Below are positions 45,752-55,281 of a stretch of 64,000 bases of DNA, in pieces (positions within the stretch are counted from its first letter, which is position 1; each line of letters starts with the position of its first letter). The position numbers and the translations under genes were made by a program. The notes beneath the pieces are model-generated. The model worked only from the letters and a program-made list of their open reading frames with translations. It had not been told where the DNA came from and did not search any database. The DNA comes from Corynebacterium freiburgense (GTDB lineage: Bacteria; Actinomycetota; Actinomycetes; Mycobacteriales; Mycobacteriaceae): NCBI RefSeq assembly GCF_030408815.1, contig NZ_CP047355.1:1674001-1738000 (forward strand). The letters run 5' to 3'.

Positions 45752-46498
45752 TTATGCCAGTACTTTATACAGCCGAGCATGTCCTATCATGGCCGCTGGT
45801 AATACAATAATCAAACCTAAGTAACACGGAAGAGCCGCTATATATAACGCAAGCACAGCGAGAATGCCGTATTGCAGAAGTATTAGATAATGCGCCATCC
45901 CGAATTTCCATCCCCGAACAAGGCTTCCAATAAATCCATATTTACCTTCAAGCGCAAAGTAAATGCTGTAACCAAGCACCGGTTCAGCGAGAATCCAAAT
46001 GACCAAGATCGCTAATTGAGTCAGTGCTATGGTGTTAAGCCCATTAAAAGCGAGTACTGCTAGCTGTAACATCGCAAAAATTGCGTACCGTACGCAAGCA
46101 ACCCCAATTGCCGGGGCAAATGAGGTTGCACTGTGTAAAGTGTGAAGCCTCGGGGCAAGGTCTTGAGCTTCACGCAAAGCAGCATTACCAAATACTACGG
46201 TAATTGCGACACTTATAATCCCGGGAAACACCCCTAAAACCACCAACCACCAAATATTGGTTTCCCCGGCACTCGGTTCAATACCAGCAGGATCATAGGT
46301 GCTAAACGCTAGAGAAACTCCCACAACAAAAGCAGCGAGCAAAACCAACACCAAGCACACCGAAAAAACTAGCCATAGGCTGGCATTTTCAAGTGTTCGA
46401 CTAACACCAAATCGTAACGCCCCAAGCGGAGTCAGCGCGAACCTCGTAATATCCGCTCGTGTTTCCGCAGCTACCTCTGACTGTTCCTCATCGCTCAT
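45752..46498 (-). CDS. Polytopic membrane protein, paralogue of the 46.7-kb gene
   Basis: The 248-residue protein has about six membrane helices after a polar N-terminus with FALTPLGALRFG. Its C-terminal part, GWKFGMAHYLILLQYG and LPCYLGLIIVLPAAM, parallels FELGKYHYLTLLLFAF and LACCIGLIFATPVNV of the neighbour at 46710–47591. I do not recognise a characterised family; it recalls multi-helix proteins annotated as glycerophosphoryl-diester-phosphodiesterase membrane domain-like. The function is unknown. AGGAGG-type ribosome site (AGGAGGTATCAAC) precedes the start. Confidence 0.75.
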   Translation of the reverse strand: MSDEEQSEVAAETRADITRFALTPLGALRFGVSRTLENASLWLVFSVCLVLVLLAAFVVGVSLAFSTYDPAGIEPSAGETNIWWLVVLGVFPGIISVAITVVFGNAALREAQDLAPRLHTLHSATSFAPAIGVACVRYAIFAMLQLAVLAFNGLNTIALTQLAILVIWILAEPVLGYSIYFALEGKYGFIGSLVRGWKFGMAHYLILLQYGILAVLALYIAALPCYLGLIIVLPAAMIGHARLYKVLA

Positions 46499-46631
46499 GT
46501 TGATACCTCCTGCATTGTTTACCCGCCAACGAATCGCCTTTTTAAATTTTTAAATGCAATATCATCCTAGTACCTCTACACCAGACCTTCTGCTCGTTTT
46601 TATTTTTCTATTAGCTAAATAATGGCTTATA

Positions 46632-46668
46632 TAAAAAGGAGCAGCGTTTGCTGCTCCTTACGCTTTTT
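46632..46668. terminator. Terminator between the two membrane paralogues
   Basis: AAGGAGCAGC-GTTT-GCTGCTCCTT is a perfect 10-bp hairpin flanked by T runs readable on both strands. It probably ends the 46.7-kb gene transcript. Confidence 0.8.
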
Positions 46669-46709
46669 TGGTGGTATCGGGGATAGGAATCAACCAGCCT
46701 CAGTGCCTG

Positions 46710-47591
46710 TTAAAACTCCGGATGTGTTCGCCCCGTCAGCTTTCTAAACATAAATGCATTTGCAAGTACATTTACTGGTGTGGCAAAAATCAAACCTATA
46801 CAACAAGCCAAAAAACCAATAATAATGATTAGAAACTGCATAAATGCAAACAGAAGCAGGGTTAGATAGTGGTATTTACCAAGCTCAAAGCTCCTACGGA
46901 AGCAATCACCTACATCATTATTTCCATCAATGAGGAAATACAGAGGAAATATCAAGAATGGAGCAATTAATAGGGAAATTATTGCCGACGAGAAAAAGAC
47001 TACCAACATCCTCGGTGAGATTTGGAATTCGGTGGCAGCCTGAGCGGGTGCTTCATAGCCAAAAATGACTACCGGCAGCAGTACCAGAACTAAGATTGCT
47101 GCGTTAATCAACGAAACCAAAATAAGGTTTTTATAGTTGATGTTCGCAGCAGCGGAAGACAGCGTGGGCGTTTGTCCATTCATTTTTTGCAGCGCAGCAT
47201 TAATAAGATATGCAGAGAACACCAAACCGATGAATGTGTTACAAAAATTCTGGAATACTTGGCCTAAACCACTAGGATTTGATGCGCTTGATAGGTCTCC
47301 GCTGAAAAGGGTTACCAATAATAATTGAACCATACTGATAATAAATCCAAGCACAGCAGAAGCCATGATCAATAGGAATGCTACAAGCAACCACACGCCA
47401 GGGTCATCCATCACTGCCCGGAACCCAAATCCAATTGATTTTTTAATGTCTGGTTTGCCATCACCTTGCACGAGCCGCACTTGGCCAGGGCCCGAATTCC
47501 AATCAGGCTCGTTTCCGTATGGATTTTCATTGTTGTATGGATTTTCGCCACCGCGCTCTGGCCCGTTTGAGAATGGAGGCAAATTAGACAT
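46710..47591 (-). CDS. Polytopic membrane protein with Asn/Pro/Gly-rich N-terminus
   Basis: The 293-residue protein has a soluble N-terminus of about 50 residues with repeats of the type NPYNNENPYGNE, then six predicted membrane helices. It is a diverged paralogue of the 45.7-kb gene, as shown by matching HYL, CxIGLI and P motifs in the last third. The N-terminal NPY repeats resemble low-complexity tails of actinobacterial envelope proteins. The function is unknown. Confidence 0.78.
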   Translation of the reverse strand: MSNLPPFSNGPERGGENPYNNENPYGNEPDWNSGPGQVRLVQGDGKPDIKKSIGFGFRAVMDDPGVWLLVAFLLIMASAVLGFIISMVQLLLVTLFSGDLSSASNPSGLGQVFQNFCNTFIGLVFSAYLINAALQKMNGQTPTLSSAAANINYKNLILVSLINAAILVLVLLPVVIFGYEAPAQAATEFQISPRMLVVFFSSAIISLLIAPFLIFPLYFLIDGNNDVGDCFRRSFELGKYHYLTLLLFAFMQFLIIIIGFLACCIGLIFATPVNVLANAFMFRKLTGRTHPEF

Positions 47592-47719
47592 GGTCTCAAC
47601 CCTTCCTTAGGCGCAATAAATTACTAAAATTCACCTACCTAAGAAATTTTATCTTATAAACGTTTTCAAATTAAAGACTTAATTCTCTCTATCAAAATCT
47701 GTAACGTAAATGTTATTTT

Positions 47720-48397
47720 TTACCGTGCAGTCAATGCAAGAATGAGTGTAATACTTCCGGTCGTTGTAATACATGCTGGGGCAACATTGATATCTAGTGC
47801 TTTTCCGGGAAGGCTACGGCTCTTTCCTTCCTGAAAAGTTGCTGCCACGGGCATAGCCGTCATTTCCGCATTGATTGCGGTCTCGCTGCTATCCACTTGT
47901 ATAACACGATCAATACGACAATCGAGTAATTGCGCAAGTTCGTTCGCATTTTCCATCGCATTTTCTAGTGCCATTTTCTGTGCGGCAGTGTGGGCTTCTG
48001 CTTGTTTTTTAGAAGATAATTGCCATTGCGGGCCAGTTATACAGCAGCCTTCAATACCAACTAAGCGTGATAGCACTTCTTGAAGTTCCTGTTGTACCTG
48101 TGGTTCATCAAGTCCTTCAACGATATAGGAGCATTTCCACTCTGTTTTTGTTTTGTCTTTATAGTTGGCAAATTTTTCTATGGTCTCGCCACTGGCCCGT
48201 AAATGTTGAATAGTGCCGAGTACCGCACGCACTTTATCAACATTAGTAGTTTTTGAAAAAGCAGACTTTTGCTCGCGGATATTCACGCTCACTTCAATAT
48301 CAAGCACCGCCCGATCGGCTGCCACTTCGACTTCTGCAGTATTGCTCACTCGTATAGTTGGGGTGTGGTTTTCGGGGATTACTCGAAGTTCTTTCAT
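47720..48397 (-). CDS. SIMPL-domain (DUF541) protein
   Basis: The 225-residue protein matches SIMPL: near the start VSNTAEVEVAADRAVLDIEVSVN, in the middle EWKCSYIVEGLDE and AQKMALENAMENANELAQLLDC, and at the end ALTAR. No signal peptide is seen, unlike many SIMPL proteins, so it appears cytosolic. The biochemical function is unknown. It is divergent from hrpA. Confidence 0.85.
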   Translation of the reverse strand: MKELRVIPENHTPTIRVSNTAEVEVAADRAVLDIEVSVNIREQKSAFSKTTNVDKVRAVLGTIQHLRASGETIEKFANYKDKTKTEWKCSYIVEGLDEPQVQQELQEVLSRLVGIEGCCITGPQWQLSSKKQAEAHTAAQKMALENAMENANELAQLLDCRIDRVIQVDSSETAINAEMTAMPVAATFQEGKSRSLPGKALDINVAPACITTTGSITLILALTAR

Positions 48398-48474
48398 GCT
48401 TTAAAAGTGTAGCAACGCTGGCTTTCGTCTATTTCCTGAAAAGCCAAGTTACCGAGTAAAGTATTGGCCCAGTT

Positions 48475-51400
48475 ATGTCTACTTCAGCTGGATCATCCCC
48501 TACAAAGCGCGAACTCTATCGCCTCATCGATCATGTTTCGCTTGTCGACGCCCGCGCATTCCGCCGTCGGCTTTCCAAGGCACGGTCCCCTCGTGCACTC
48601 GCAGCTATTGCTGCGGACATACATGCGGCGCGGGTAGCGTTAGCGTCCCGGGCGTCGAAAATCCCGGAGATTTCGTACCCGGAACATTTGCCAGTGACCG
48701 CCCGCCGGAACGATATAGCTGAAGCAATTCGTGACCACCAAGTAGTTATTATCGCCGGTGAAACTGGTTCTGGGAAAACAACGCAGATCCCAAAAATCTG
48801 TTTGGAACTTGGCTATGGGGTTTGGGGACGTATTGGGCACACACAGCCTCGACGTCTTGCCGCACGTACCGTCGCTGAACGACTCGCCGAGGAACTCGGA
48901 CAAAGTGTTGGGGAATCCGTAGGGTATGCGATTCGTTTCGATGATCGGGTCTCCCCTACAACAGCAGTCAAACTTATGACCGACGGCATTTTGCTTACGG
49001 AGATGCAGCGGGATCGCTACCTTTATGGCTATGACACGCTTATTATCGACGAAGCACACGAACGCAGTCTTAATATCGACTTTTTGCTTGGATATATTAA
49101 ACAGATTTTGCCAAAGCGCCCGGACTTAAAGGTCATTATTACTTCAGCAACAATCGACCCTGAGCGTTTTGCCAAACATTTCGCCGACGCTAATGGGGTA
49201 CCCGCACCAATTATTGAAGTTTCCGGACGGACATACCCAGTGGAAATCCGTTACCGCCCACTGCAACAGGAAGTCCAAGGCAAACTCGTAGATATCGATC
49301 CGTTAGACGGATTGTGCTTGGCAATCGAAGAACTCTTTGCTGAAGGGCCCGGCGATATTTTATGCTTCTTCCCCGGTGAACGTGATATTCGTGATGCAAT
49401 GGAAATCATTGAAGCGCGAAAATGGCGGGGTGTAGAGGTCACCCCTTTGTTCGGCCGGTTATCCAATGAAGAGCAGCACAGAGTATTCGCACCACATTCA
49501 GGTCGCCGTATAGTCTTGGCTACAAATATTGCAGAAACATCCCTGACTGTCCCTGGCATCCATTATGTTGTGGATACTGGCACCGCCCGAATTTCACGGT
49601 ATTCGGCCCGAACAAAAGTCCAGCGTCTTCCAATCGAACCGATTTCTCAAGCTAGCGCCAATCAACGTTCGGGTCGTTGTGGACGTATTGCCGATGGTAT
49701 AGCAATCCGCTTGTACTCCGAAGAAGACTTTCTTTCTCGCCCGGAATTTACAGATCCGGAAATCTTGCGCACTAACCTTGCCAGTGTCATATTACATATG
49801 GCGGCATTAAAACTCGGGGATATTACGGAGTTTCCTTTTGTGCAACCCCCGGACTATCGCGCAATCCGAGACGGATTATTACTACTCCACGAACTCGGCG
49901 CATTGGAAGAAAATACCAATGCCCAGGAGATTACACTCACTGACACCGGGCAAACACTCTCACGAATCCCCGTTGACCCACGCATGGCTAGAATGCTAAT
50001 TGCCGCACATGATCTGGGGTGTTTAGATGCGGTAACGATTATCGTGGCTGCACTAACTATTCAAGATGTTCGGGAACGTCCACTAGATTTCCAGGCGCAA
50101 GCAGATCAAGCTCATGCCCGATTTAAGGTAGAAGGCAGTGATTTCCTCTCCTATGTAAAGCTATGGGATTATATCCAGAAAACACGTAGTGAGCTTTCTG
50201 GAAATGCCTTCCGAAAGCGCATCAATAAGGAATTTCTGCACTATATGCGAATTCGGGATTGGTGGGATTTAGTTCGTCAACTTCGCGGAATTACTGCAGA
50301 TCTTGGGTGGAGCCGCGCTGAAGATGTAGCTACCGAGCCAAATCCGGATGCTATTCACCAGGCTCTACTTTCTGGATTGCTTTCGCATATTGGTTCACGG
50401 ATATCCGATTCGAAAGAGTTTCACGGGGCCCGCGGCACAAAATTCATGGTATTCCCCGGATCGAGCCTTGCTAAAAAACCACCGCAATTCGTTATGGCGG
50501 CGGAACTTGTGGAGACGTCAAAACTCTGGGCACGTGATGTGGCACAAATCGACCCCGCATGGGTAGAACATATTGCCGCCGCACTGCTCAAACACCAGTA
50601 CTCGGAACCGCACTGGTCATCGTCCCGGACCGCCGCAATGGCATACCAAAAGTCAACGCTCTACGGCGTTACCATTATTGCCGAGCGCAGGGTTTCATAT
50701 CACCGTATCGACGCCGCGGCAGCCCGCGATCTATTTATCCGTCATGCCCTTGTGGAGGGTGATTGGAATACGCATCATTCGTTTTTCCACAAAAATCGGG
50801 AAAAACTCACCGCCGCAGGAACCCTGGAAAATAAGGCACGACGCCGCGATATTGTGGTCGATGAAGACACGCTTTTTAATTTCTACGATAGCCGTCTACC
50901 TGAAAATATCACCACTGGCCGCCACTTCGATCGCTGGTGGAAACGACACCAAAAACAAAACCCGCATCTTTTGGATTTCGACCCCGAAGCCCTTATTAAC
51001 CCAGAAGCCGAAGCCGTTTCCGAAGATGCTTTTCCTGATGTATGGCGACAAGGCAGTCTGGAATATGAGCTCGACTACCGCTTTGAACCGGGCCATGAAT
51101 TCGACGGAGTTACATTACGAATACCTGTACCCTTACTCGCCAGTGTCAACGATACAGATTTCGAATGGCTCGTCCCTGGACTCCGACTTGAATTAATCTC
51201 CGCACTTATTCGTACCCTCCCCAAAGCACTCCGCCGATCGGTAGTGCCCGCACAAGAATTCGCCAAACGCGCCATTGGGGGACTCCATCCATATCATGGT
51301 TCACTGGCCGAACAACTCTCCGATCAACTCCGTGCCATTGGTGGATCCGGTATCCAGGCATCCGACTTCCGTTTCGACGCCCTCCCCAACCACCTGCGTA

Positions 51401-52383
51401 TTACCTTCGCCGCAATCGATAAACGCGGGACGATAATCGACCACGATAAAAACCTGGCTGCACTCCGCGACCGACAAGCAGGCAAAATCCGGGCCTCCGT
51501 AAGCCAAGTAGCACGCTCCAGCGAAAGCGACGTCGCAACGCAGTGGACCAATGAAACCTTGGGCATGATCCAAGAGGAAATCATTTCCACCGTCGACGGC
51601 CAGCAAGTAGTCACCTACCCCGCGCTGGTAGCTACCCCACAAGGTTTCTCGATACAAGTCCTTCCCACAAAGGCGGCTGCCGACGCCGCGATGATGACCG
51701 CAACTCTTACCATGCTGATGCGCGAAATCACCGTCAATGTGAAAAATATGTCGAATGGACTGCCATTGCAGCAGCGCGTAGCCTTAGAAAATTACCCCCA
51801 TGGAGGGGTTAAAGGATTGGTTGAAGATGCCCGCGTAGCAGCGATTCGTGACGCAATGCTCGAAGCTGGCGGACCGGTGCGAAGCCCCGAAGAATTCAAA
51901 CGTTTGAAAGAAAAAGTCGCACCGAATGTGCCTCGGCTAGTCCGGCAGAGTGTGGTAACAATCGCCCCTGCGCTGGTAGATTACCTAAATCTCCGTGATG
52001 AGCTTTCCCAATGGACTGGCGAATCCATTGACGATATGCAACAACAACTTGACTTCCTTTTGCCACCACATGCGATAAGCATCCACGGTATCCAACGCCT
52101 CCAACACCTACGCCGCTACCTCGCTGCAATGGTCGTTCGCCTAGAAAACCTCGACCTTGATCCCGATCATGATGCCGACCTTCAGGATTCCATAACAGCA
52201 GCCACCAATTACCTAGAAACGAAATTAAAGAAACTCCCCACAGGGCGTGAGAAAAGCCGTGCAGTAAAAGATATTCGATGGATGATTGAAGAACTCCGCG
52301 TCAGCCTATTTGCCCAACGACTCGGTACCGCACACCCCATTTCCGTACGGAGAATCGAAAAAGCAGTAGATAAGCTGCATTAA
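48475..52383 (+). CDS. hrpA: ATP-dependent RNA helicase HrpA
   Basis: The 1302-residue DEAH-box helicase is of standard HrpA length. Motif I GETGSGKTTQ, motif II DEAHERSLN, motif III TSATIDPERF and motif VI QRSGRCGR lie in the first third. The HA2 and OB-fold (DUF1605) region follows, and the long DUF3418 C-terminal domain with a coiled-coil end completes it. HrpA acts on mRNA processing and stalled ribosomes in other bacteria. It is followed convergently by nrdR, as in cg2111–cg2112. Confidence 0.95.
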   Translation: MSTSAGSSPTKRELYRLIDHVSLVDARAFRRRLSKARSPRALAAIAADIHAARVALASRASKIPEISYPEHLPVTARRNDIAEAIRDHQVVIIAGETGSGKTTQIPKICLELGYGVWGRIGHTQPRRLAARTVAERLAEELGQSVGESVGYAIRFDDRVSPTTAVKLMTDGILLTEMQRDRYLYGYDTLIIDEAHERSLNIDFLLGYIKQILPKRPDLKVIITSATIDPERFAKHFADANGVPAPIIEVSGRTYPVEIRYRPLQQEVQGKLVDIDPLDGLCLAIEELFAEGPGDILCFFPGERDIRDAMEIIEARKWRGVEVTPLFGRLSNEEQHRVFAPHSGRRIVLATNIAETSLTVPGIHYVVDTGTARISRYSARTKVQRLPIEPISQASANQRSGRCGRIADGIAIRLYSEEDFLSRPEFTDPEILRTNLASVILHMAALKLGDITEFPFVQPPDYRAIRDGLLLLHELGALEENTNAQEITLTDTGQTLSRIPVDPRMARMLIAAHDLGCLDAVTIIVAALTIQDVRERPLDFQAQADQAHARFKVEGSDFLSYVKLWDYIQKTRSELSGNAFRKRINKEFLHYMRIRDWWDLVRQLRGITADLGWSRAEDVATEPNPDAIHQALLSGLLSHIGSRISDSKEFHGARGTKFMVFPGSSLAKKPPQFVMAAELVETSKLWARDVAQIDPAWVEHIAAALLKHQYSEPHWSSSRTAAMAYQKSTLYGVTIIAERRVSYHRIDAAAARDLFIRHALVEGDWNTHHSFFHKNREKLTAAGTLENKARRRDIVVDEDTLFNFYDSRLPENITTGRHFDRWWKRHQKQNPHLLDFDPEALINPEAEAVSEDAFPDVWRQGSLEYELDYRFEPGHEFDGVTLRIPVPLLASVNDTDFEWLVPGLRLELISALIRTLPKALRRSVVPAQEFAKRAIGGLHPYHGSLAEQLSDQLRAIGGSGIQASDFRFDALPNHLRITFAAIDKRGTIIDHDKNLAALRDRQAGKIRASVSQVARSSESDVATQWTNETLGMIQEEIISTVDGQQVVTYPALVATPQGFSIQVLPTKAAADAAMMTATLTMLMREITVNVKNMSNGLPLQQRVALENYPHGGVKGLVEDARVAAIRDAMLEAGGPVRSPEEFKRLKEKVAPNVPRLVRQSVVTIAPALVDYLNLRDELSQWTGESIDDMQQQLDFLLPPHAISIHGIQRLQHLRRYLAAMVVRLENLDLDPDHDADLQDSITAATNYLETKLKKLPTGREKSRAVKDIRWMIEELRVSLFAQRLGTAHPISVRRIEKAVDKLH

Positions 52384-52435
52384 AGAGTCCACCGCGGATG
52401 CCTGCTCCACTAATCCAAGCATCCACCATGGACGA

Positions 52436-52891
52436 TTATTCTTGCCTAGCGCGCCTACGCATCAGACGAATTTCGGATTCAAAGTCATCCGCGCTTTCAA
52501 ATGACTTGTACACAGAAGCGAACCGTAAATATCCCACTTCGTCCAGCTCGCGCAATGGTTCAAGAATCGCCAGCCCGATTTCATTTGCATTTACCTGAGA
52601 ACTCCCATGCGCACGCACAGCTTCCTCAACCTCCTGCGCGAGACGCTTTAAGGCGTCATCAGACACATCACGCCCCTGGCACGCCCTACGCACGCCCGTA
52701 ATCACCTTCTCACGGCTAAACGGTTCCGTAACCCCATTACGCTTAACCACCAGCAAAACTGCCTTTTCAACAGTGGTAAAACGGCCATTACACTCCACGC
52801 ATTCGCGCCGTCTCCGGATGGCCGATCCGGAATCAATTACACGACTATCAATCACGCGGGAGCCACGTTGTTGGCAGAACGGACAATGCAT
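52436..52891 (-). CDS. nrdR: Transcriptional repressor NrdR
   Basis: The 151-residue protein has an N-terminal zinc ribbon ([17 protein letters not shown] and [13 protein letters not shown]) followed by an ATP-cone (about 49–139). NrdR senses ATP/dATP and represses ribonucleotide reductase genes. The position between hrpA and lexA is conserved in Corynebacterium. Confidence 0.96.
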   Translation of the reverse strand: MHCPFCQQRGSRVIDSRVIDSGSAIRRRRECVECNGRFTTVEKAVLLVVKRNGVTEPFSREKVITGVRRACQGRDVSDDALKRLAQEVEEAVRAHGSSQVNANEIGLAILEPLRELDEVGYLRFASVYKSFESADDFESEIRLMRRRARQE

Positions 52892-53656
52892 TCCGAACCC
52901 TTTCGCCTTAAGCCGACCACGTTTATCTTGGAACGTTCCTATCTTAACGCCCTTTGTTCGTTAAGCATTAGATTGTCACCAATCAACTATGGCACGAATA
53001 AACCTGCACAATTGCTATTCTATTGCATTTTAATAATGGGAATTCCTCAGCATCTCCATTGGCTGCAATTATTATATCGAACACTATATCGACCGAAGAA
53101 AGGTGGTCTGCAACTAGATTACGCGCAGTATTAATTCGAACTTGCGAAGAACTTAGCTAGTTTGAATCAAGCGTCGATTTTTGCGAGCCAAACGTTCGAA
53201 CAATGTTTGACATACCATTAAAGAAACACATTCTAGAACATTTCTCAATACCCACAACACCCACCTTTTCCACCCCCTTTAGAATGAGTATAATGCCAGC
53301 ATACTGCCAAAAATCAGTTTCGAGACATTGGGCCTTCACATTTAAGTAGCATGCAATATTACTTACACATAGCAACTGAACTACAGCGGACCGCTTATTT
53401 GTTCTAATTAGAATACATATTCTGTATGAATTTTCACGAACATAAGCGTATTTAGCAATCTCCTGAATTTTTCGAACAGGCGACCAAACTCGCGATTTTT
53501 TGAGGTACGCTGAATTAGCAAGAGGTTGCAGTTTGAGTTTGTCTAATACCTCACTCAAGGTGACACCTAGTGCTCACCGTTTTACTATCCAACATTTCGT
53601 CACACATGGGGGCTCTCCCCCATTCCCCACTACTTCCCCAATTGGAGTTGATCCCT
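52892..53656. other. AT-rich region between nrdR and lexA
   Basis: This stretch is visibly richer in A+T than its surroundings. Only one open frame of note lies within it (53157–53558, minus). In C. glutamicum this slot holds divS (cg2113). The outermost parts, 52892–53156 and 53569–53656, show no gene; the latter holds the lexA promoter and a palindrome AGGTG-A-CACCT (53558–53568). Confidence 0.5.
53157..53558 (-). CDS. Hypothetical protein in the divS position
   Basis: The 133-residue open frame starts at TTG (53558) five bases after AGGTG and encodes M-S-E-V-L-D-K-L. It is divergent from lexA, the location and orientation of the SOS cell-division suppressor divS in C. glutamicum. The protein is basic in its N-terminal half, has seven Cys residues, and no clear membrane helix. 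Composition is AT-rich and unlike the neighbours. It may be a diverged divS, an orphan gene or a decayed remnant; sequence alone does not decide. Confidence 0.35.
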   Translation of the reverse strand: MSEVLDKLKLQPLANSAYLKKSRVWSPVRKIQEIAKYAYVRENSYRICILIRTNKRSAVVQLLCVSNIACYLNVKAQCLETDFWQYAGIILILKGVEKVGVVGIEKCSRMCFFNGMSNIVRTFGSQKSTLDSN

Positions 53657-54349
53657 ATGACCAACAAGCAACCAAAGCTTGATATGTCTTCTTTGTCCGA
53701 TAGGCAACGTCGAATCCTTGAGGTCATCCGTGACGCTGTTGTGCTGCGCGGCTATCCACCAAGCATTCGCGAAATTGGAGACGCCGCTGGGTTGCAATCT
53801 ACTTCTTCTGTTGCTTACCAACTTCGCGAACTCGAAAAGAAAGGCTTTTTACGCCGCGATCCAAATAAACCTCGCGCCGTAGATGTTCGGCATCTCCCAG
53901 GCGCTGTTCCTCCAAAGGCTGGGCCAAAACCACGTCCAAAGGATATGGAAAACCCCTACGAGGAAGAGACAAACGAGGCACAATTTATTCCGGTTGTGGG
54001 GACCATCGCTGCGGGTAGCCCAATTCTCGCCGAGGAAAACGTCGAAGACTACTTCCCTATGCCTTCATCAATCGTAGGTGACGGCGACTTATTTATGCTC
54101 CAAGTTATTGGCGAATCAATGAAAGATGCTGGCATTCTCGACGGCGACTGGGTCGTTTTACGCTCCCAACCTGTAGCCGAGCAAGGCCAGTTTGTAGCCG
54201 CAATGATTGATGGTGAAGCCACCGTCAAAGAATTCCACAAGGATTCCACTGGAGTTTGGCTTTTGCCACATAATGACGCTTTCTCACCGATCTCGGGCGA
54301 AGAAGCAGAAATTCTTGGCATTGTCGTTTCCTTGATTCGGAAAATCTAA
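53657..54349 (+). CDS. lexA: SOS repressor LexA
   Basis: The ATG at 53657, nine bases after GGAG, gives a 230-residue protein starting [21 protein letters not shown]. The N-terminal winged helix includes [27 protein letters not shown] sequence (about 34–56). The cleavage site A119–G120 lies in GTIAAGSP, with catalytic S154 (GESMKDAG) and K191 (ATVKEFH). It represses DNA-damage genes until RecA-stimulated self-cleavage. The upstream open frame extension lacks conservation. Confidence 0.96.
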   Translation: MTNKQPKLDMSSLSDRQRRILEVIRDAVVLRGYPPSIREIGDAAGLQSTSSVAYQLRELEKKGFLRRDPNKPRAVDVRHLPGAVPPKAGPKPRPKDMENPYEEETNEAQFIPVVGTIAAGSPILAEENVEDYFPMPSSIVGDGDLFMLQVIGESMKDAGILDGDWVVLRSQPVAEQGQFVAAMIDGEATVKEFHKDSTGVWLLPHNDAFSPISGEEAEILGIVVSLIRKI

Positions 54350-54354
54350 TAATC

Positions 54355-54421
54355 GGGCATCCGGAGGCTAAATTACCCCCACATTTGTGGGTTTTTATCC
54401 GAATTTGGTCTCCGAATGCCC
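54355..54421 (+). terminator. Nested inverted repeat and terminator after lexA
   Basis: An outer imperfect 20-bp inverted repeat (54355–54374 with 54402–54421; 17 of 20 paired) encloses an inner hairpin CCCACA-TT-TGTGGG followed by TTTTT. The inner part is a standard terminator between lexA and sugR. Confidence 0.8.
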
Positions 54422-54501
54422 ATTTGGGCTTCACTTCGTGCGAAACTTAGTCGAAGAAACGGGCATAAAACCCACGTTGATTTTCCGAATTGAGGTTTTG
54501 C

Positions 54502-55281
54502 ATGTACGCCGAAGAGCGCAGACGCCAAATTGCATCACTCACTGCTGTAGAAGGACGCGTTAACGTCACCGAATTGGCTGCTCGTTTCGACGTCACCGCA
54601 GAAACCATTCGTCGCGACCTCGCCGTTTTAGATTCTGAAGGTTCAGTTCATCGCGTCCATGGAGGCGCCGTAGCAAGTCAGAATTTTCAAACCACAGAAT
54701 TTACCGTAGATGCGAGAGCAAAATCCGCCTCGACTGCGAAATCCGCCATTGCGCGCGCCGCTTTAGAATTCCTCCCAGAACCACAAGGTGGCATGTTCCT
54801 TGACGCTGGTACAACGCTTGCGGCACTAGCTGAACTCATTGCTGACCGGCCAAATGCCAAACAATGGTCAATTGTTACAAACTGTCTCCCTATTGCTATG
54901 CAGCTCGCCTCCTCCGGACTGGAAGAGGTTCAACTTCTGGGCGGCAGCGTACGAGCAATTACCCAGGCAGTAGTGGGAGATACCGCGCTACGTACACTAG
55001 CATTAATGCGTGCTGATGTTGCGTTTATCGGAACAAATGCACTGACGTTGGATCACGGTCTTTCTACAGCAGACTCTCAAGAAGCAGCTGTAAAACGCGC
55101 CATGATTACAAATGCAAATAAAGTAATTGTGCTGTGCGATTCCACCAAAATGGGGTGCGATTATTTAGTAAGTTTCGCAGGAGTTGACGATATCGACGTC
55201 GTAATTACCGATGCAGGCGCACCTGAATCCTTTGTAAATTCACTTCGAGATCGAGAAATTCAGGTAGTTTTAGCCGAATGA
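54502..55281 (+). CDS. sugR: DeoR-family sugar/PTS repressor SugR
   Basis: The ATG at 54502 (MYAEERRRQIASL) follows TGAGG by six bases. The 259-residue regulator has a DeoR winged helix (VNVTELAARFDVTAETIRRDL) and a DeoRC effector domain that binds sugar phosphates. In C. glutamicum SugR represses ptsG, ptsS, ptsI, ptsH and glycolytic genes, relieved by fructose 1-phosphate and related metabolites. It overlaps the kinase-like gene downstream by 4 bp and lies next to lexA, matching cg2114–cg2116. Confidence 0.92.
   Translation: MYAEERRRQIASLTAVEGRVNVTELAARFDVTAETIRRDLAVLDSEGSVHRVHGGAVASQNFQTTEFTVDARAKSASTAKSAIARAALEFLPEPQGGMFLDAGTTLAALAELIADRPNAKQWSIVTNCLPIAMQLASSGLEEVQLLGGSVRAITQAVVGDTALRTLALMRADVAFIGTNALTLDHGLSTADSQEAAVKRAMITNANKVIVLCDSTKMGCDYLVSFAGVDDIDVVITDAGAPESFVNSLRDREIQVVLAE

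Noticed and set aside
53190..53215. LexA (SOS) box near GTTCGAACAATGTTTGA
   Set aside because: The half-sites are one base too close for the corynebacterial SOS box and it lies at the far end of the open frame, away from the lexA promoter.
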